NCBI GenBank assembly: GCA_013286805.1 | Contig: JABDEY010000013.1 | Span: 1 to 39,045, forward strand | Direction: 5' to 3' | Origin: Bacteroidota bacterium | Lineage (GTDB): Bacteria; Bacteroidota; Bacteroidia; JABDFU01 | Length of the DNA: 39,045 bases | Part shown: positions 8,435 to 17,990 of the stretch, piece after piece | How positions within the stretch are numbered: the stretch's first letter is position 1 | How the letters are laid out: every line of letters starts with the position of its first letter | The notes under the pieces: generated by a model | Databases searched by the model: none | Seen by the model: the letters and a program-made list of their open reading frames with translations, nothing else | Told to the model about the DNA's origin: nothing | Program-made: the position numbers and the translations under genes

Positions 8435-9400
8435 TTGAGAATACTTATCATTCAAACAGCTTTTACCGGTGATGTTATACTCGCTACACCGCTGATTGAA
8501 CAATTAGGGGATATTAATCCAAAACCTGTTCTGGATTTTCTGCTTCGTTCCGGTAATGAAAATTTGCTTGAAAATAATCCAAAGTTAAATGAAGTGCATT
8601 CCTGGAATAAAAAGGAAAATAAAATTCAGAATTTATTTACTGTTATTAAAAAGGTACGTAGAAACAAATACGATATTGTTATAAATCTTCACCGGTATGC
8701 AAGTTCTGGCTTGATCACTTTATTTTCAGGAGCGAGTCAGAAAAGAGGGTTTGATAAAAACCCGCTTTCCTTTTGCTATTCTAAAAAAATAATTCATGAA
8801 ATCGGGAACGGGAAGCATGAAGTAGAACGTAATCTCGAATTGATAGCTGATTTAGTTAACGGACGGTTTACTCCTCCTAAACTTTACCCCTCTTCAGGAG
8901 ATTTAAAAGCAATGGAGCGATTCAAGGCAAAGCCATACATATGCATTGCCCCTGCATCCGTTTGGTTCACAAAACAATTTCCCCCTGAAAAATGGGTAGA
9001 ATTTATCCTTAGCAGCAGCGCAGCAGTTATCTGCCTTCTGGGTGCCGCTGCCGACGCAACTGTTTGTGAGTGGATAAAAAGCAGGTCCGGGGACAAAGTT
9101 GTAGTAAACCTTTCAGGGAAATTAAGTTTTTTAGAATCAGCAGCTTTAATGAAAGACGCCAAAATGAATTATGTAAACGATTCTGCACCATTACACATAG
9201 CATCCGCAATGAATGCACCAGTTACGGCCATCTTTTGCTCCACCACGCCTGCCTTTGGTTTCGGGCCCTTATCGGACAAGTCTAAAGTTGTTGAAACATT
9301 AGAACAATTGAGTTGTAAACCCTGTGGCTTGCATGGATTCAAAGTCTGCCCTCAGGGACATTTTAAATGTGCTTTGACGATTGGGGTTAATACTATATAG
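8435..9400 (+). CDS. Glycosyltransferase family 9 (heptosyltransferase-like)
   Basis: GT9 enzymes such as WaaC/WaaF/WaaQ add ADP-heptose to the lipopolysaccharide core on the cytoplasmic side of the inner membrane. The N-terminus MRILIIQTAFTGDVILATPL is the classic GT9 opening, and the C-terminal Rossmann domain has the nucleotide-sugar motifs IAPASVWFTKQFPPEKW and NDSAPLHIASAMNAPVTAIF. A Cys-rich stretch, CKPCGLHGFKVCPQGHFKC, near the C-terminus is common in Bacteroidetes members. The start is TTG at 8435; it is supported because the homologous N-terminus begins exactly there and no ATG is nearby. The sugar donor cannot be deduced. The length of 321 aa is normal, and tsaC follows after 8 nt. 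Confidence 0.88.
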   Translation: MRILIIQTAFTGDVILATPLIEQLGDINPKPVLDFLLRSGNENLLENNPKLNEVHSWNKKENKIQNLFTVIKKVRRNKYDIVINLHRYASSGLITLFSGASQKRGFDKNPLSFCYSKKIIHEIGNGKHEVERNLELIADLVNGRFTPPKLYPSSGDLKAMERFKAKPYICIAPASVWFTKQFPPEKWVEFILSSSAAVICLLGAAADATVCEWIKSRSGDKVVVNLSGKLSFLESAALMKDAKMNYVNDSAPLHIASAMNAPVTAIFCSTTPAFGFGPLSDKSKVVETLEQLSCKPCGLHGFKVCPQGHFKCALTIGVNTI

Positions 9401-9408
9401 AATCTGAA

Positions 9409-9972
9409 ATGGAAGCTGACCTTCAAAATGCATATGCTGTTTTACAAAGAGGAGGGGTCATCCTCTACCCTACTGACACAATATGGGGTTTGGGGTGCGA
9501 TGCTACAAATGCCTCAGCTGTTGCCAAAATAGCAGCTATCAAGCAAAGGGTCGAATCTAAGAACCTGATTGTTTTGATAGAAGATAAGAACCAACTGTTG
9601 AAATATGTATCTGAGATTCCTGAAGTTGCCTGGGATCTCATTGAAAATACCGAGCAACCACTAACGCTGATTTATGATCAGGCAAAAGGACTTGCCCCGA
9701 ATATAACCGGGAAGGACAATTCAGTTGGAATTCGCATAACTACAGATGAATTTTGTAAAAAGCTAATCAGGAAATTTGGTAAGCCAATTGTGTCCACTTC
9801 GGCAAATTTAAGCGGAGAAATGGCTCCGGCCCTATTCAGTGAGATTAAGGACGAACTAAAAAAGCAGGTTGATTACATTGTTCTCCACAGGCAAAACGAC
9901 GCCAAAAAGGGGCAAGCTTCAACAATTATAAGAATTGCATTAAACGGTGAGTTTAAGATAATCAGGAAGTAA
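9409..9972 (+). CDS. tsaC: L-threonylcarbamoyladenylate synthase (TsaC/Sua5/YrdC)
   Basis: TsaC makes threonylcarbamoyl-AMP from threonine, bicarbonate and ATP, the first step of the t6A37 modification of ANN-decoding tRNAs. The YrdC-domain motifs are present: YPTDTIWGLGCDA (about residues 20-32), IKQRVESKNLIVLI, SVGIRI and STSANLSGE. At 187 aa it has only the catalytic YrdC domain and lacks the Sua5 C-terminal domain, so it is of the short TsaC type. It closely follows the GT9 gene and converges on sucC, 43 nt away. Confidence 0.92.
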   Translation: MEADLQNAYAVLQRGGVILYPTDTIWGLGCDATNASAVAKIAAIKQRVESKNLIVLIEDKNQLLKYVSEIPEVAWDLIENTEQPLTLIYDQAKGLAPNITGKDNSVGIRITTDEFCKKLIRKFGKPIVSTSANLSGEMAPALFSEIKDELKKQVDYIVLHRQNDAKKGQASTIIRIALNGEFKIIRK

Positions 9973-10015
9973 AGCGGCGCTCATTGGCGCCTGATCCTAT
10001 ATACAGGTGCTTAGT

Positions 10016-11206
10016 TCAGCTCAATACTTTTTTAACAAGGTCAGCAGCCTCCTTCAATTCAACTGCAGAGAATACTTTCAGTCCGGAATCGGCTATCAGC
10101 TTCTTGGCTTCAACAGCATTTGTTCCCTGTAATCGAACAATGATTGGAATTGAAATATTGTCAATATTTTTATACGCATCCACGATACCTTGGGCAACAC
10201 GATCGCAGCGGACAATGCCACCAAAAATGTTCACCAGAATAGCCTTCACGTGAACATCTTTCAGAATGATACGAAATGCTTTTTCAACACGTTCCGCATT
10301 TGCTGTACCTCCTACATCCAGGAAATTGGCAGGCTCCCCTCCTGATAATTTAATGATATCCATGGTAGCCATAGCTAACCCGGCCCCATTCACCATACAA
10401 CCAACATTTCCATCCAGCTTTACATAATTAAGACCCGATTTACCTGCTTCCACTTCCATCGCATCCTCTTCCAATTCATCACGCATAGCTGCATAATCCG
10501 GATGCCGAAAAAGCGCATTATTATCAAGACTTACCTTGGCATCAACCGCAATTATTTTATTGTCCGATGTCTTCAAAACCGGATTGATTTCAAACAGACT
10601 TGAATCGGTCTGTTCATATGCTTTATACAGGTTGGCAATGAATTTAGTCATTTCCTTGAAAGCCTGACCGTCCAAACCAAGGTTGAAGGCTATTTTACGG
10701 CATTGAAAACCCTGAATTCCAACTTTAGGATCCACATCTTCTTTAAATATTTTTTCAGGGGTTTTGTCTGCCACTTCCTCAATATCCATTCCTCCCTCCT
10801 GAGAATATACAATCGTATTGTGACCCTTTTTACGGTCAAGCAAAACACTCATATAAAATTCCTGAGTTTTGCTTTCCCCGGGGTAATACAAATCCTCTGC
10901 AATCAATATTTTATGGACAATCTTGCCCTGAGGTCCTGTCTGGCGGGAAACTAGCTTCATTCCGAGAATAGCTGTTGCTTTCTCCTTTACCTCATCAAGT
11001 GACTTGGCTAATTTAACCCCTCCGGCTTTACCTCTTCCACCTGCATGAACCTGAGCCTTTACAACCCAAATGGATGTTCCGGTCTTCTGCTGCAAGGTTT
11101 TCGCTGCTTCAACAGCTTGTTCGGGTGTCTCTGCAAGAATTGCCTCCCCGGTAGCAATTCCAAAACTTTTAAGTATTTGCTTACCCTGATATTCGTGAAT
11201 ATTCAT
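10016..11206 (-). CDS. sucC: Succinyl-CoA synthetase, beta subunit
   Basis: With SucD it interconverts succinyl-CoA and succinate in the TCA cycle, forming ATP or GTP. It starts with MNIHEYQGKQILKSFGI, the family N-terminus, followed by an ATP-grasp domain containing GGRGKAGGVK (about residues 56-65) and the metal-binding DAKVSLDNNALFRH. The C-terminal flavodoxin-like domain has VNIFGGIVRCDRVAQGI and the phosphohistidine-helix region. The length of 396 aa is standard. No sucD is adjacent, as in many Bacteroidetes where the two are separated. A clear promoter lies about 47-79 nt upstream. Confidence 0.97.
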   Translation of the reverse strand: MNIHEYQGKQILKSFGIATGEAILAETPEQAVEAAKTLQQKTGTSIWVVKAQVHAGGRGKAGGVKLAKSLDEVKEKATAILGMKLVSRQTGPQGKIVHKILIAEDLYYPGESKTQEFYMSVLLDRKKGHNTIVYSQEGGMDIEEVADKTPEKIFKEDVDPKVGIQGFQCRKIAFNLGLDGQAFKEMTKFIANLYKAYEQTDSSLFEINPVLKTSDNKIIAVDAKVSLDNNALFRHPDYAAMRDELEEDAMEVEAGKSGLNYVKLDGNVGCMVNGAGLAMATMDIIKLSGGEPANFLDVGGTANAERVEKAFRIILKDVHVKAILVNIFGGIVRCDRVAQGIVDAYKNIDNISIPIIVRLQGTNAVEAKKLIADSGLKVFSAVELKEAADLVKKVLS

Positions 11207-11252
11207 AGTTTGAGTTTACATGAAAGTCCAAATGCCTTTCTAATTATGCGCT

Positions 11253-11285
11253 CAAATGTAGAAAAAATTGAACAGCCGGATCAAA
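11253..11285 (-). promoter_or_regulatory. sucC promoter (Bacteroidetes -33/-7 type)
   Basis: On the minus strand TTTG (plus-strand CAAA at 11282-11285) is followed after 21 nt by TACATTTG (plus-strand 11253-11260), an exact fit to the TTTG...TAnnTTTG consensus. Transcription should start near 11246, giving a leader of about 40 nt before the sucC ATG. Confidence 0.65.
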
Positions 11286-11299
11286 ATGCACCATGAAAA

Positions 11300-12001
11300 T
11301 TATTTCTTTTTCTTCACATACCCAAAGTATACGCTGAATCCCAATTCGACAAAACTCATATTGCCCTTTGCTTCAGCCGCGGAATAGGATGCGAACTGAT
11401 TCAAAGCAATATCATTGGGATTAAACGCATGATTCAGCATAGTGTAGCTTACTGAAAAGCCGAGTCCAAAATGATCTTCAACACTGAATTGGATTCCACA
11501 GGCAGCCTGAACAAAGATTGCATTAAAAGTTTTGTTTAATTCAGCAGGAGGTACAACAGGTACAGCAATCTGAACCTCTGTAAATTTGGAAAAGCTGGGG
11601 CCCACGGCAATGGAAGTTGTCAAAAAGTTTCCGGGAGAAAAATAATACGCATGACCAAGATTCAACCCACCGGAATTCACCTGATACAAATCGCTCAGAT
11701 CGTAGCCACCGGCGGCATTCACAGAAGTACTGATCACTTTATTAGTTGGCACTTTATAAAGAGAATTACTACCACAAATACCAATATAAAAATTCTGAAA
11801 CAACATCACATTTGCAGAACCATTCAGGGTGTAAATTCCAACAAAGGAATTCCGAAAAGCAGTGTTCGTAACCGGACTTGGTACAAGGCATTCCACGTAG
11901 TCATTGAAACGAAAGGGTGCGTGATACGAGTCTTCCTCCTGCCCATTTGCAGATAAAAAACCTATTAGTATTAAAACAACAGAGAAGAATTTATTCACCA
12001 C
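11300..12001 (-). CDS. Predicted outer-membrane beta-barrel protein
   Basis: This is a 233-aa protein with a signal peptide (residues 1-20, ending ANGQ) followed by alternating polar/apolar strands with many aromatic residues, such as NFYIGICGSNSLYKV, HAYYFSPGNF and GLGFSVSYTML. The final strand FVELGFSVYFGYVKKKK resembles the closing strand of outer-membrane barrels. The size fits an 8-stranded OmpX/OmpW-like barrel. I do not recognise a specific family, and the ligand or role is unknown. It is transcribed divergently from the lipoprotein/barrel pair starting near 12.1 kb. Confidence 0.65.
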   Translation of the reverse strand: MVNKFFSVVLILIGFLSANGQEEDSYHAPFRFNDYVECLVPSPVTNTAFRNSFVGIYTLNGSANVMLFQNFYIGICGSNSLYKVPTNKVISTSVNAAGGYDLSDLYQVNSGGLNLGHAYYFSPGNFLTTSIAVGPSFSKFTEVQIAVPVVPPAELNKTFNAIFVQAACGIQFSVEDHFGLGFSVSYTMLNHAFNPNDIALNQFASYSAAEAKGNMSFVELGFSVYFGYVKKKK

Positions 12002-12098
12002 TCAGCTATTAAAATAAATCAAAAAGCCAATACTTAACAAGGTCTTCCTACGGTAACGAACTCTTTACGATAAAATTACTATTTTTATGTATCTTACT

Positions 12099-13727
12099 AT
12101 GACAAAGCCACTTTTCAATAGTTATTTCCTTTTTTTTCTGATTTTGACAGCCTTTGCTTTAAGTTCCTGCAAAAAAGAATCAGATCAGCCTTCCTGGGAT
12201 GTTGATATCCTTGCACCACTTATAAGCTCAAGCATGACCATCAACAATCTGGTCTCAGATACCCTCATCAAGATTAACCCTGACAGTACGGTTAATTTAG
12301 TTTACACTTCCAGCCTGATTAACTATTCGGCCGATTCTCTGGCTCAGATAAGGGATACGAATCTCGTCTCCGGATTTCCAATTTTCTCAGGAACCTTCCC
12401 TGGGGGCTATCAGATTGTTCCTTTAACGCCAACAGTAATGAATTTTCAGGTAAGTGGCGTGGTACTCAAAAAAGCTATCTTAAAAACCGAATTTATTAAC
12501 ATAATCATGTCCAACCCAATAGGTTGTACACTTATTTTTGACTATGAGGTTCCAGGAGCCACTTTGGGTGGTATACCATTCAGAGTGTTTGATTCCATAC
12601 CCGGAAATACCAGGTACAGTAAAACTTTTTCTCTTGCAGGATATTCACTTGACCTGACCGGACCGGGAGGAACAAGTTCAAACACAATGTCCGTAAGTAT
12701 TGTAGCCTATATTTCGAAAAATGTACTAAAATATACTATTCCAAATACCACAGCCCTGATTGATTCCAACAGAATTTATAATACCCAGGCTGAATATGTC
12801 CAGGGCTACCTTGGCCAGAGCACTAAGAATATAGGCCCCCAGAGATCCGCTTTTTCTCTTTTTAAATCCATCCGCTCAGGAATATTAAATTTCTCAAAAA
12901 TCAATATAACACTCGATATGGACAATTCAGTTGGTGTGGATGCAACCATTAATCTCCTGAAAATAAGCTCAATTAATACAAAAACCGGAACAACCGTCAA
13001 CCTTATTTGTCCTTCTGTCATTAATAACTCTATAAATGTTAGCAGAGCTTCTCAAACAGGTAATCCGGCATCTCCAGTGGATTCAACAATTAAATCGGTA
13101 GTGATCAACAGCAGTAATTCCAACATAAGCACCCAGTTCTTTGCCAACCTGCCAAATCAATTGGCTTATTCCCTGCAGGTGCTTGTTAATCCGCTTGGCA
13201 ATATTTCAGGAGACAATGATTTTATTTATTCCGGCCACGGAATTAATGCCAACCTCCAGGTTAATATTCCGCTTTCAGCACTGGCCAGCAACCTCGTTTT
13301 AGCTGATACACTATTGCTTAACCTAAGCAATTCAAAGCAGATTCAGAAAGTAAATTCCGGTTCACTTTACCTCTATCTGACAAATGGATTGCCATTTAAT
13401 GCACAAGTCCAGATTTATACGCTCAACAACATCAACAATAAATTAACAATAACAGATTCACTGATTCAGACGCCAAACAATACTATATTGAGTGCAAACA
13501 TGGCATATATAGGTAACCTTTGGAAAGTCAGCTCATCTGTTAATAGCAAATTAGCAATTCCCCTGACAAAGAGTAAAATTAATAATCTGGTGAATGCTAA
13601 AAAAGTAATTGTTTTGGCGACATTCAATACTCCTGCACAGAATAACTTTATTAATATTTACAGCTATTACCAACTCGATTTTAAATTGGTTGCCGACTTT
13701 AATTACAACCTTTCTACCAAAAATTGA
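12099..13727 (+). CDS. Large lipoprotein of unknown function, coupled to an outer-membrane protein
   Basis: A hydrophobic leader with lipobox ALSSC followed by KKESDQPSWDVD predicts a lipoprotein; charged or acidic residues after the Cys are often seen in surface-exposed Bacteroidetes lipoproteins. The mature part of about 520 aa is rich in Ser, Asn, Thr and short beta-strand patterns and has no enzyme motif I recognise. It opens with SWDVDILAPLISSSMTINNL, a phrase typical of Bacteroidetes cell-surface proteins. An upstream in-frame ATG at 12087 adds four residues. I prefer 12099 because TATTTTTA at 12080-12087 could be the -7 box. The stop overlaps the TTG start of the next gene (TTGA), so the pair is coupled. 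Confidence 0.7.
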   Translation: MTKPLFNSYFLFFLILTAFALSSCKKESDQPSWDVDILAPLISSSMTINNLVSDTLIKINPDSTVNLVYTSSLINYSADSLAQIRDTNLVSGFPIFSGTFPGGYQIVPLTPTVMNFQVSGVVLKKAILKTEFINIIMSNPIGCTLIFDYEVPGATLGGIPFRVFDSIPGNTRYSKTFSLAGYSLDLTGPGGTSSNTMSVSIVAYISKNVLKYTIPNTTALIDSNRIYNTQAEYVQGYLGQSTKNIGPQRSAFSLFKSIRSGILNFSKINITLDMDNSVGVDATINLLKISSINTKTGTTVNLICPSVINNSINVSRASQTGNPASPVDSTIKSVVINSSNSNISTQFFANLPNQLAYSLQVLVNPLGNISGDNDFIYSGHGINANLQVNIPLSALASNLVLADTLLLNLSNSKQIQKVNSGSLYLYLTNGLPFNAQVQIYTLNNINNKLTITDSLIQTPNNTILSANMAYIGNLWKVSSSVNSKLAIPLTKSKINNLVNAKKVIVLATFNTPAQNNFINIYSYYQLDFKLVADFNYNLSTKN

Positions 13728-14983
13728 GAAAATTATTTTCGATATCGATTCTATTTTTGAGTGCAGGCTTGTTAAATGCACAGGACATGAGGGAGTGCTT
13801 CGATGCGAATTATTCAGACAAAAGATCCACCTTTAGTATTAATGCTGATGCCTTTTGCAATTCAAATTCCATTCCTGTAGATTTTGTGGATGCCCTCTAC
13901 CTTGGACAAAATATCAGCAGCGGATTTATAAATAATGTGGCAGGCAATCTCAATGCTGAAAACCGGATTGGTGCTGAATTCAACTATTCGATTCATTATA
14001 GCTACAAACCCGATTCCTGCTCGCGCTACTCAAAGTTTGAATTCTTTTTCAGTATACAAAACCGTACACATCTGGATGGAAGGTTTTCAGGTGATCTTTT
14101 CAATCTGGTATTCAATGGGAATAAAATGTTTGCAGGTCAAACAGCCAATTTTGATAACTTCAATCTCAACCTGTTGCAGTATCAGCAATTTCAGATTGGA
14201 ATTTGCAGTAAGATCAAAGCGGGGGGCATCCGTTACGGAATTGGACTGTCCGTTCTAAACGGACAGCAATATCAGAACATCCTTGCCAAAAAAGCTGAGT
14301 TGTACACCTCTCCTGACGGAGAATACATAAATTTCAACTCGGATATAACTTACAAACAATCCAACACCTCCAATACAAACTTAGGAAGTTCCAATGGGGC
14401 AGGTTTTGGAGTGGATGCATTCGCAGAAAAATCTTTTACGATCCGTGAAGAGCTAACAGAAAAAATAAAATTCGAACTTAAAGACATAGGAATGATTTGG
14501 TGGAATAAAAGTTCAAGGACCGCCGTAGCAGATTCACTTTACCATTACGATGGGATTTCAGTTAATAATATACTCGATCCCAAAAACTCAGCATTCAGTA
14601 AGCTTAACAGTGACAGTATTTTTAACAAAGTAGTGCAAAGCAATCCTGGCAAAATAGCTTCCGTATTACCCGGGATAATTCATTTTAATTCAGTAACTTC
14701 CTATAAAACATGGCAATTATCCAAAGGCATACGTTATATGTATGATGCCAATTATAAATTGAATGTCTATTTAACGGGGAATTATTTTATTACAAAAAGA
14801 TTGATGGTTAGCCTTGGTGCAGCTTATGGAGGGTATACAGTGTTTAGTGTCAATACGGGGCTTGGAGCAGATCTTGGGAGTGGCTTTATTGTACATCTGT
14901 TTAGTAATAATATAGAAGGGTTTATTATTCCTCAGATTGCGTTGGGGCAGAGCGTTTCAGTTTCGATAATGAAACATTTCTAA
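13724..14983 (+). CDS. Predicted outer-membrane beta-barrel partner of the preceding lipoprotein
   Basis: This 419-aa protein has a signal peptide (MRKLFSISILFLSAGLLNAQ) and a body of alternating beta-strand patterns rich in Tyr, Phe and Gly. It ends in VSVSIMKHF, a C-terminal aromatic typical of outer-membrane barrels. The start is TTG at 13724, overlapping the preceding TGA by 4 nt; no better start exists before the signal peptide. A loop segment at about residues 250-310 (WWNKSSRTAVADSLYHYDG) is unlike a transmembrane strand and may be extracellular or a plug. I do not recognise the family. Coupling to a large lipoprotein suggests a two-part surface complex. Confidence 0.65.
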   Translation: MRKLFSISILFLSAGLLNAQDMRECFDANYSDKRSTFSINADAFCNSNSIPVDFVDALYLGQNISSGFINNVAGNLNAENRIGAEFNYSIHYSYKPDSCSRYSKFEFFFSIQNRTHLDGRFSGDLFNLVFNGNKMFAGQTANFDNFNLNLLQYQQFQIGICSKIKAGGIRYGIGLSVLNGQQYQNILAKKAELYTSPDGEYINFNSDITYKQSNTSNTNLGSSNGAGFGVDAFAEKSFTIREELTEKIKFELKDIGMIWWNKSSRTAVADSLYHYDGISVNNILDPKNSAFSKLNSDSIFNKVVQSNPGKIASVLPGIIHFNSVTSYKTWQLSKGIRYMYDANYKLNVYLTGNYFITKRLMVSLGAAYGGYTVFSVNTGLGADLGSGFIVHLFSNNIEGFIIPQIALGQSVSVSIMKHF

Positions 14984-14987
14984 AAAA

Positions 14988-16259
14988 CTACCTATCATTT
15001 AAAATTGTTTTTCCAATTAATTCTGCTTTTAATTTGCGGCCTTCATCAGTTATATGGCCAAGGTCAATAAAAAATTCATTGTGCTTGCCAGTAATTGCGC
15101 TATCCAGATCAACAAAAGAGATTTTAGAAAGAAATTTTGCAGCAATCTCCTTCGTAATAACATTGCATTGGTCAATATTTGTGTGGCCTTCATACATTGC
15201 TATTGTTTCGTCGGTGGAGTGTGGAAGAGTTGTTAATACAACCTTAATACTATCTAAAATAGCCATCTGAATCTCAGTTTCAATATTTCTTCTGAAAGGT
15301 TTTAATTCATCAGTATTACCGTATGGATCAGCAACCCTATTTCTTTTTTTCTGAATATATGAACCCAATGTGACCCAATCCGGATTTGGATCATACTTGA
15401 ATTTAAAAAATCTGTAAATTACGCTTGCCCTTATCAAATACCTGTCATAAACCCATGGAATTTCCCAGGATTTTAGAGCATGAGAATAATCACCCCTGAA
15501 TTCATCTGGTTGGGCTCCTCTAATATGCTCTTCGTTCCAACCATGATGGATTATTACATAATCAGGCTTAAAATCAACAACTGTTGTCAGAAAAGTAATC
15601 ATACTATGTTCTGTAGTCCAATACGCATGACCAAAATTCATAACCTCATAAGAGATTTTTTTGTCGGTTTGATGATTATTCAAATAATTTTCCAAAAGTT
15701 GAGGGTAACCGTCAGCGGTTGTTGATTCACCAAGACATGCGACACGAATTACTCCTATGGGCTTAGTATAATTAAAATCCTTTCCGACATAGCCGAAATT
15801 ATTAAATGGACTTAGTTTCCCTAATGCCTTCGTGCCCTTCAATGCTATGTTTGGTTGTCCGACAAACTGTGTAAAAGGATGTCCGGTATAAGCACTTTGC
15901 AAAGGGTAAGTATAACTGCTTTGCTCACCCAGCGATATTTTCCTGCCTTCAGATGCGAAAATATTTATTCCGATGCGCGTTGATATTTCAATAAAAAGCA
16001 GAATTAAAAAACTAAAGTAAAATAAACTTCGACCAGCTGATATTTTCTTCTTTCCAAGAATAAACAAAACACTTATTAAAAGAACAATAAGGGTAACAAC
16101 CCATAGGCTAAGGACCTCACTCTTCATCATTGGCCCCATTGAGAAAAGCGGTGCAAAAATAACAGGCAATAACAGAATACCTGAACAACATCCCAAAATT
16201 CCAACAAATTGATTAAATCGTGGCAGAAATGGCATTTTAGGGTTCTTGGAAACGTCCAT
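14988..16259 (-). CDS. Membrane-anchored SGNH/GDSL-type hydrolase
   Basis: The N-terminal third has three or four hydrophobic segments (about residues 15-40, 45-70 and 78-98). A C-terminal SGNH domain then carries block I GEST (S179), block II NFGHAYWTT, block III HHGWNE and block V D399-LGH-402, a complete set for the Ser-Asp-His site. Such membrane-tethered SGNH proteins often esterify or de-esterify surface polysaccharides, but the substrate is not visible here. The length is 423 aa. A good -7 box lies 37-44 nt upstream. The gene ends 4 nt from the convergent barrel gene. Confidence 0.8.
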   Translation of the reverse strand: MDVSKNPKMPFLPRFNQFVGILGCCSGILLLPVIFAPLFSMGPMMKSEVLSLWVVTLIVLLISVLFILGKKKISAGRSLFYFSFLILLFIEISTRIGINIFASEGRKISLGEQSSYTYPLQSAYTGHPFTQFVGQPNIALKGTKALGKLSPFNNFGYVGKDFNYTKPIGVIRVACLGESTTADGYPQLLENYLNNHQTDKKISYEVMNFGHAYWTTEHSMITFLTTVVDFKPDYVIIHHGWNEEHIRGAQPDEFRGDYSHALKSWEIPWVYDRYLIRASVIYRFFKFKYDPNPDWVTLGSYIQKKRNRVADPYGNTDELKPFRRNIETEIQMAILDSIKVVLTTLPHSTDETIAMYEGHTNIDQCNVITKEIAAKFLSKISFVDLDSAITGKHNEFFIDLGHITDEGRKLKAELIGKTILNDR

Positions 16260-16295
16260 ATTATATATTTATCAAATCAAAATAGTTTTGCAGAG

Positions 16296-16303
16296 CAAAT
16301 ATA
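16296..16303 (-). promoter_or_regulatory. Candidate -7 promoter element for the SGNH hydrolase gene
   Basis: TATATTTG on the minus strand matches TAnnTTTG exactly and lies 37-44 nt before the ATG at 16259. No TTTG is present at the -33 position, so support is partial. The remainder of the 182-nt divergent gap up to 16441 is AT-rich. It holds only a weaker TACCTTTA box at 16416-16423 for the plus-strand gene. Confidence 0.35.
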
Positions 16304-16441
16304 AAAAATTGAAATTCCCTTTTGAGTGTTCCTTAAATGAATATTAAGCAAAATAAAAAACATTATTTCACAGGGTATTGCGAAGGATGATCATTATACT
16401 ACCGTAAAATTTATTTACCTTTAGGATAACTCGCTAATACA

Positions 16442-17941
16442 ATGAGATTAAGACTCGTAGTCGTCCTTACGGCAGTTTGCTCTTTTACAATTTGTCAGGC
16501 CATCCCCGTAAAATTCAAACTTTCAATCGGGGGCAACGCTCCTGATGCCGGCTACTCAGCCATTCAAACATTTGATAAAGGTTATTTAGCAATAGGGTCT
16601 ACAAGTAGCTATACTAAAGGGCTTTCCGATGTATATATTGTAAAAACTGATTCATTGGGCTCTCTTCTATGGGCAAAGCATTATGGAGGGGCAAATATTT
16701 ATGCTGGCTACGCCGTTCAAGAAACAAATGACTCGTCCCTTATAATTGCCGGCTATACAAATAACACATCTGGCAATAATTATGAGATATTGCTATTGAA
16801 GTTGGACAGGTGGGGTGATTCCCTGTGGTCAAAAACCTACGGAGGTTCAGGGTGGAATTTTGGGTATAGTGTACGCCAAACGTTTGATGGGGGTTATATT
16901 ATAGCTGGAGGTACATATTGCTATGGCGCAGGAGGAGAAGATTTTTGGATGATAAAAACAGATTTAAACGGTGATACATTGTGGACAAAGACTTATGGAG
17001 GCAGTTTAAATGATGAAGCACATTCAGTTCGTCAGACAAGTGATAGTGGCTATATATTAATCGGCACTTCTAAAAGCTTTGGAGATTCAAGTGGGAATGT
17101 TTATGTGGTAAAAACAAATGCTCTCGGCGATACCTTATGGACAAAAAACTACGGTGGACCTAAGGAGGCAGATGGTACTGACATTATTGAATGTAAAAAT
17201 GGTGATTTTGCCTTTTGCGGCAGAACATACAGCTATCCACCTATTGGCTATTCAAAAATGTTCATGGACAGACTAAGTAAAAATGATTCTTTGTTATGGA
17301 CAACGATTAACACCTTATACCTTCCTGATTCCTCTTATTCAAGTTTTGAGAGTATTGTCGAAACGAAGAGTGGAAATATTGCTGCCTCTGGAATAACCAA
17401 AGGCAAAGGTGGTGCTCAATATGATGGTGAATTAATTATAGTAAATGCCAACGGAAACTATTTTGGCGGATCAACCTTTGGCACCGCCCAAAACAGTGGT
17501 TTTTCTTCTTTGGCGGCCACACTGGACAATGGGTATATTTTATGCGGATATACTGACTCAACAAGTTCAGGCCCCGGGGAATCGAATTTATTTTTAGTCA
17601 AAACTGACTCTTCAGGGAACAGTGTAACTTCACCCTTCCTGCTATCCACAAAAACAATCCAAAACAGCATCCTAAACTCTGTCAGTGCCTATCCCAACCC
17701 ATTCAGTTCCGACTTGAATATTATTCTTAACACCTCAGCAGAACTCAACCCATCTGAATTCAGATTTAGCATCAGAGACATAAGCGGACGATCCTGCAAC
17801 GCTGACTGTAGTATAAGCTCCATATCAACCCATAGCCTTGAAATAAAACTAAACAGAGGAAATCTTCAACAAGGAATTTACTTTATTCAATACTACCTCG
17901 GCCAGCAGACAATTGGCGTATCGAAAGTTGTAATAGAATAG
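16442..17941 (+). CDS. Secreted repeat protein with T9SS type A sorting domain
   Basis: This is a 499-aa cargo of the type IX secretion system. After a signal peptide (residues 1 to about 20, ending CQAIP) come about seven repeats of roughly 50 aa. They share the pattern G-Y-S-hydrophobic-Q-T-x-D-x-G-Y-hydrophobic-I-x-G-(T/Y)-T, then hydrophobic-(V/I)-K-T-D-x-x-G-D-x-L-W-x-K-x-Y-G-G, which probably form a beta-propeller. The C-terminal domain begins at about residue 418 with VSAYPNPFSSDLNI and ends GIYFIQYYLGQQTIGVSKVVIE, the standard type A signal for export and surface attachment. The binding target is unknown. PorQ, needed to process such signals, is encoded at 23-24 kb. Confidence 0.87.
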   Translation: MRLRLVVVLTAVCSFTICQAIPVKFKLSIGGNAPDAGYSAIQTFDKGYLAIGSTSSYTKGLSDVYIVKTDSLGSLLWAKHYGGANIYAGYAVQETNDSSLIIAGYTNNTSGNNYEILLLKLDRWGDSLWSKTYGGSGWNFGYSVRQTFDGGYIIAGGTYCYGAGGEDFWMIKTDLNGDTLWTKTYGGSLNDEAHSVRQTSDSGYILIGTSKSFGDSSGNVYVVKTNALGDTLWTKNYGGPKEADGTDIIECKNGDFAFCGRTYSYPPIGYSKMFMDRLSKNDSLLWTTINTLYLPDSSYSSFESIVETKSGNIAASGITKGKGGAQYDGELIIVNANGNYFGGSTFGTAQNSGFSSLAATLDNGYILCGYTDSTSSGPGESNLFLVKTDSSGNSVTSPFLLSTKTIQNSILNSVSAYPNPFSSDLNIILNTSAELNPSEFRFSIRDISGRSCNADCSISSISTHSLEIKLNRGNLQQGIYFIQYYLGQQTIGVSKVVIE

Positions 17942-17990
17942 ATATGCTTTGAAATTTTTTTGGGCAAACTAAAGAAATGAATGACAGCAC

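Noticed and set aside
9961-9995. Possible terminator hairpin (GGCGC/GCGCC and ATCAGG/CCTGAT) between tsaC and sucC
   Set aside because: Short stems that compete with each other and no T-run on either side; not strong enough to list.
16260-16441. tRNA or small RNA in the larger intergenic gaps (16260-16441, 26732-26889)
   Set aside because: No cloverleaf or T-loop sequence; AT-rich promoter DNA explains them.
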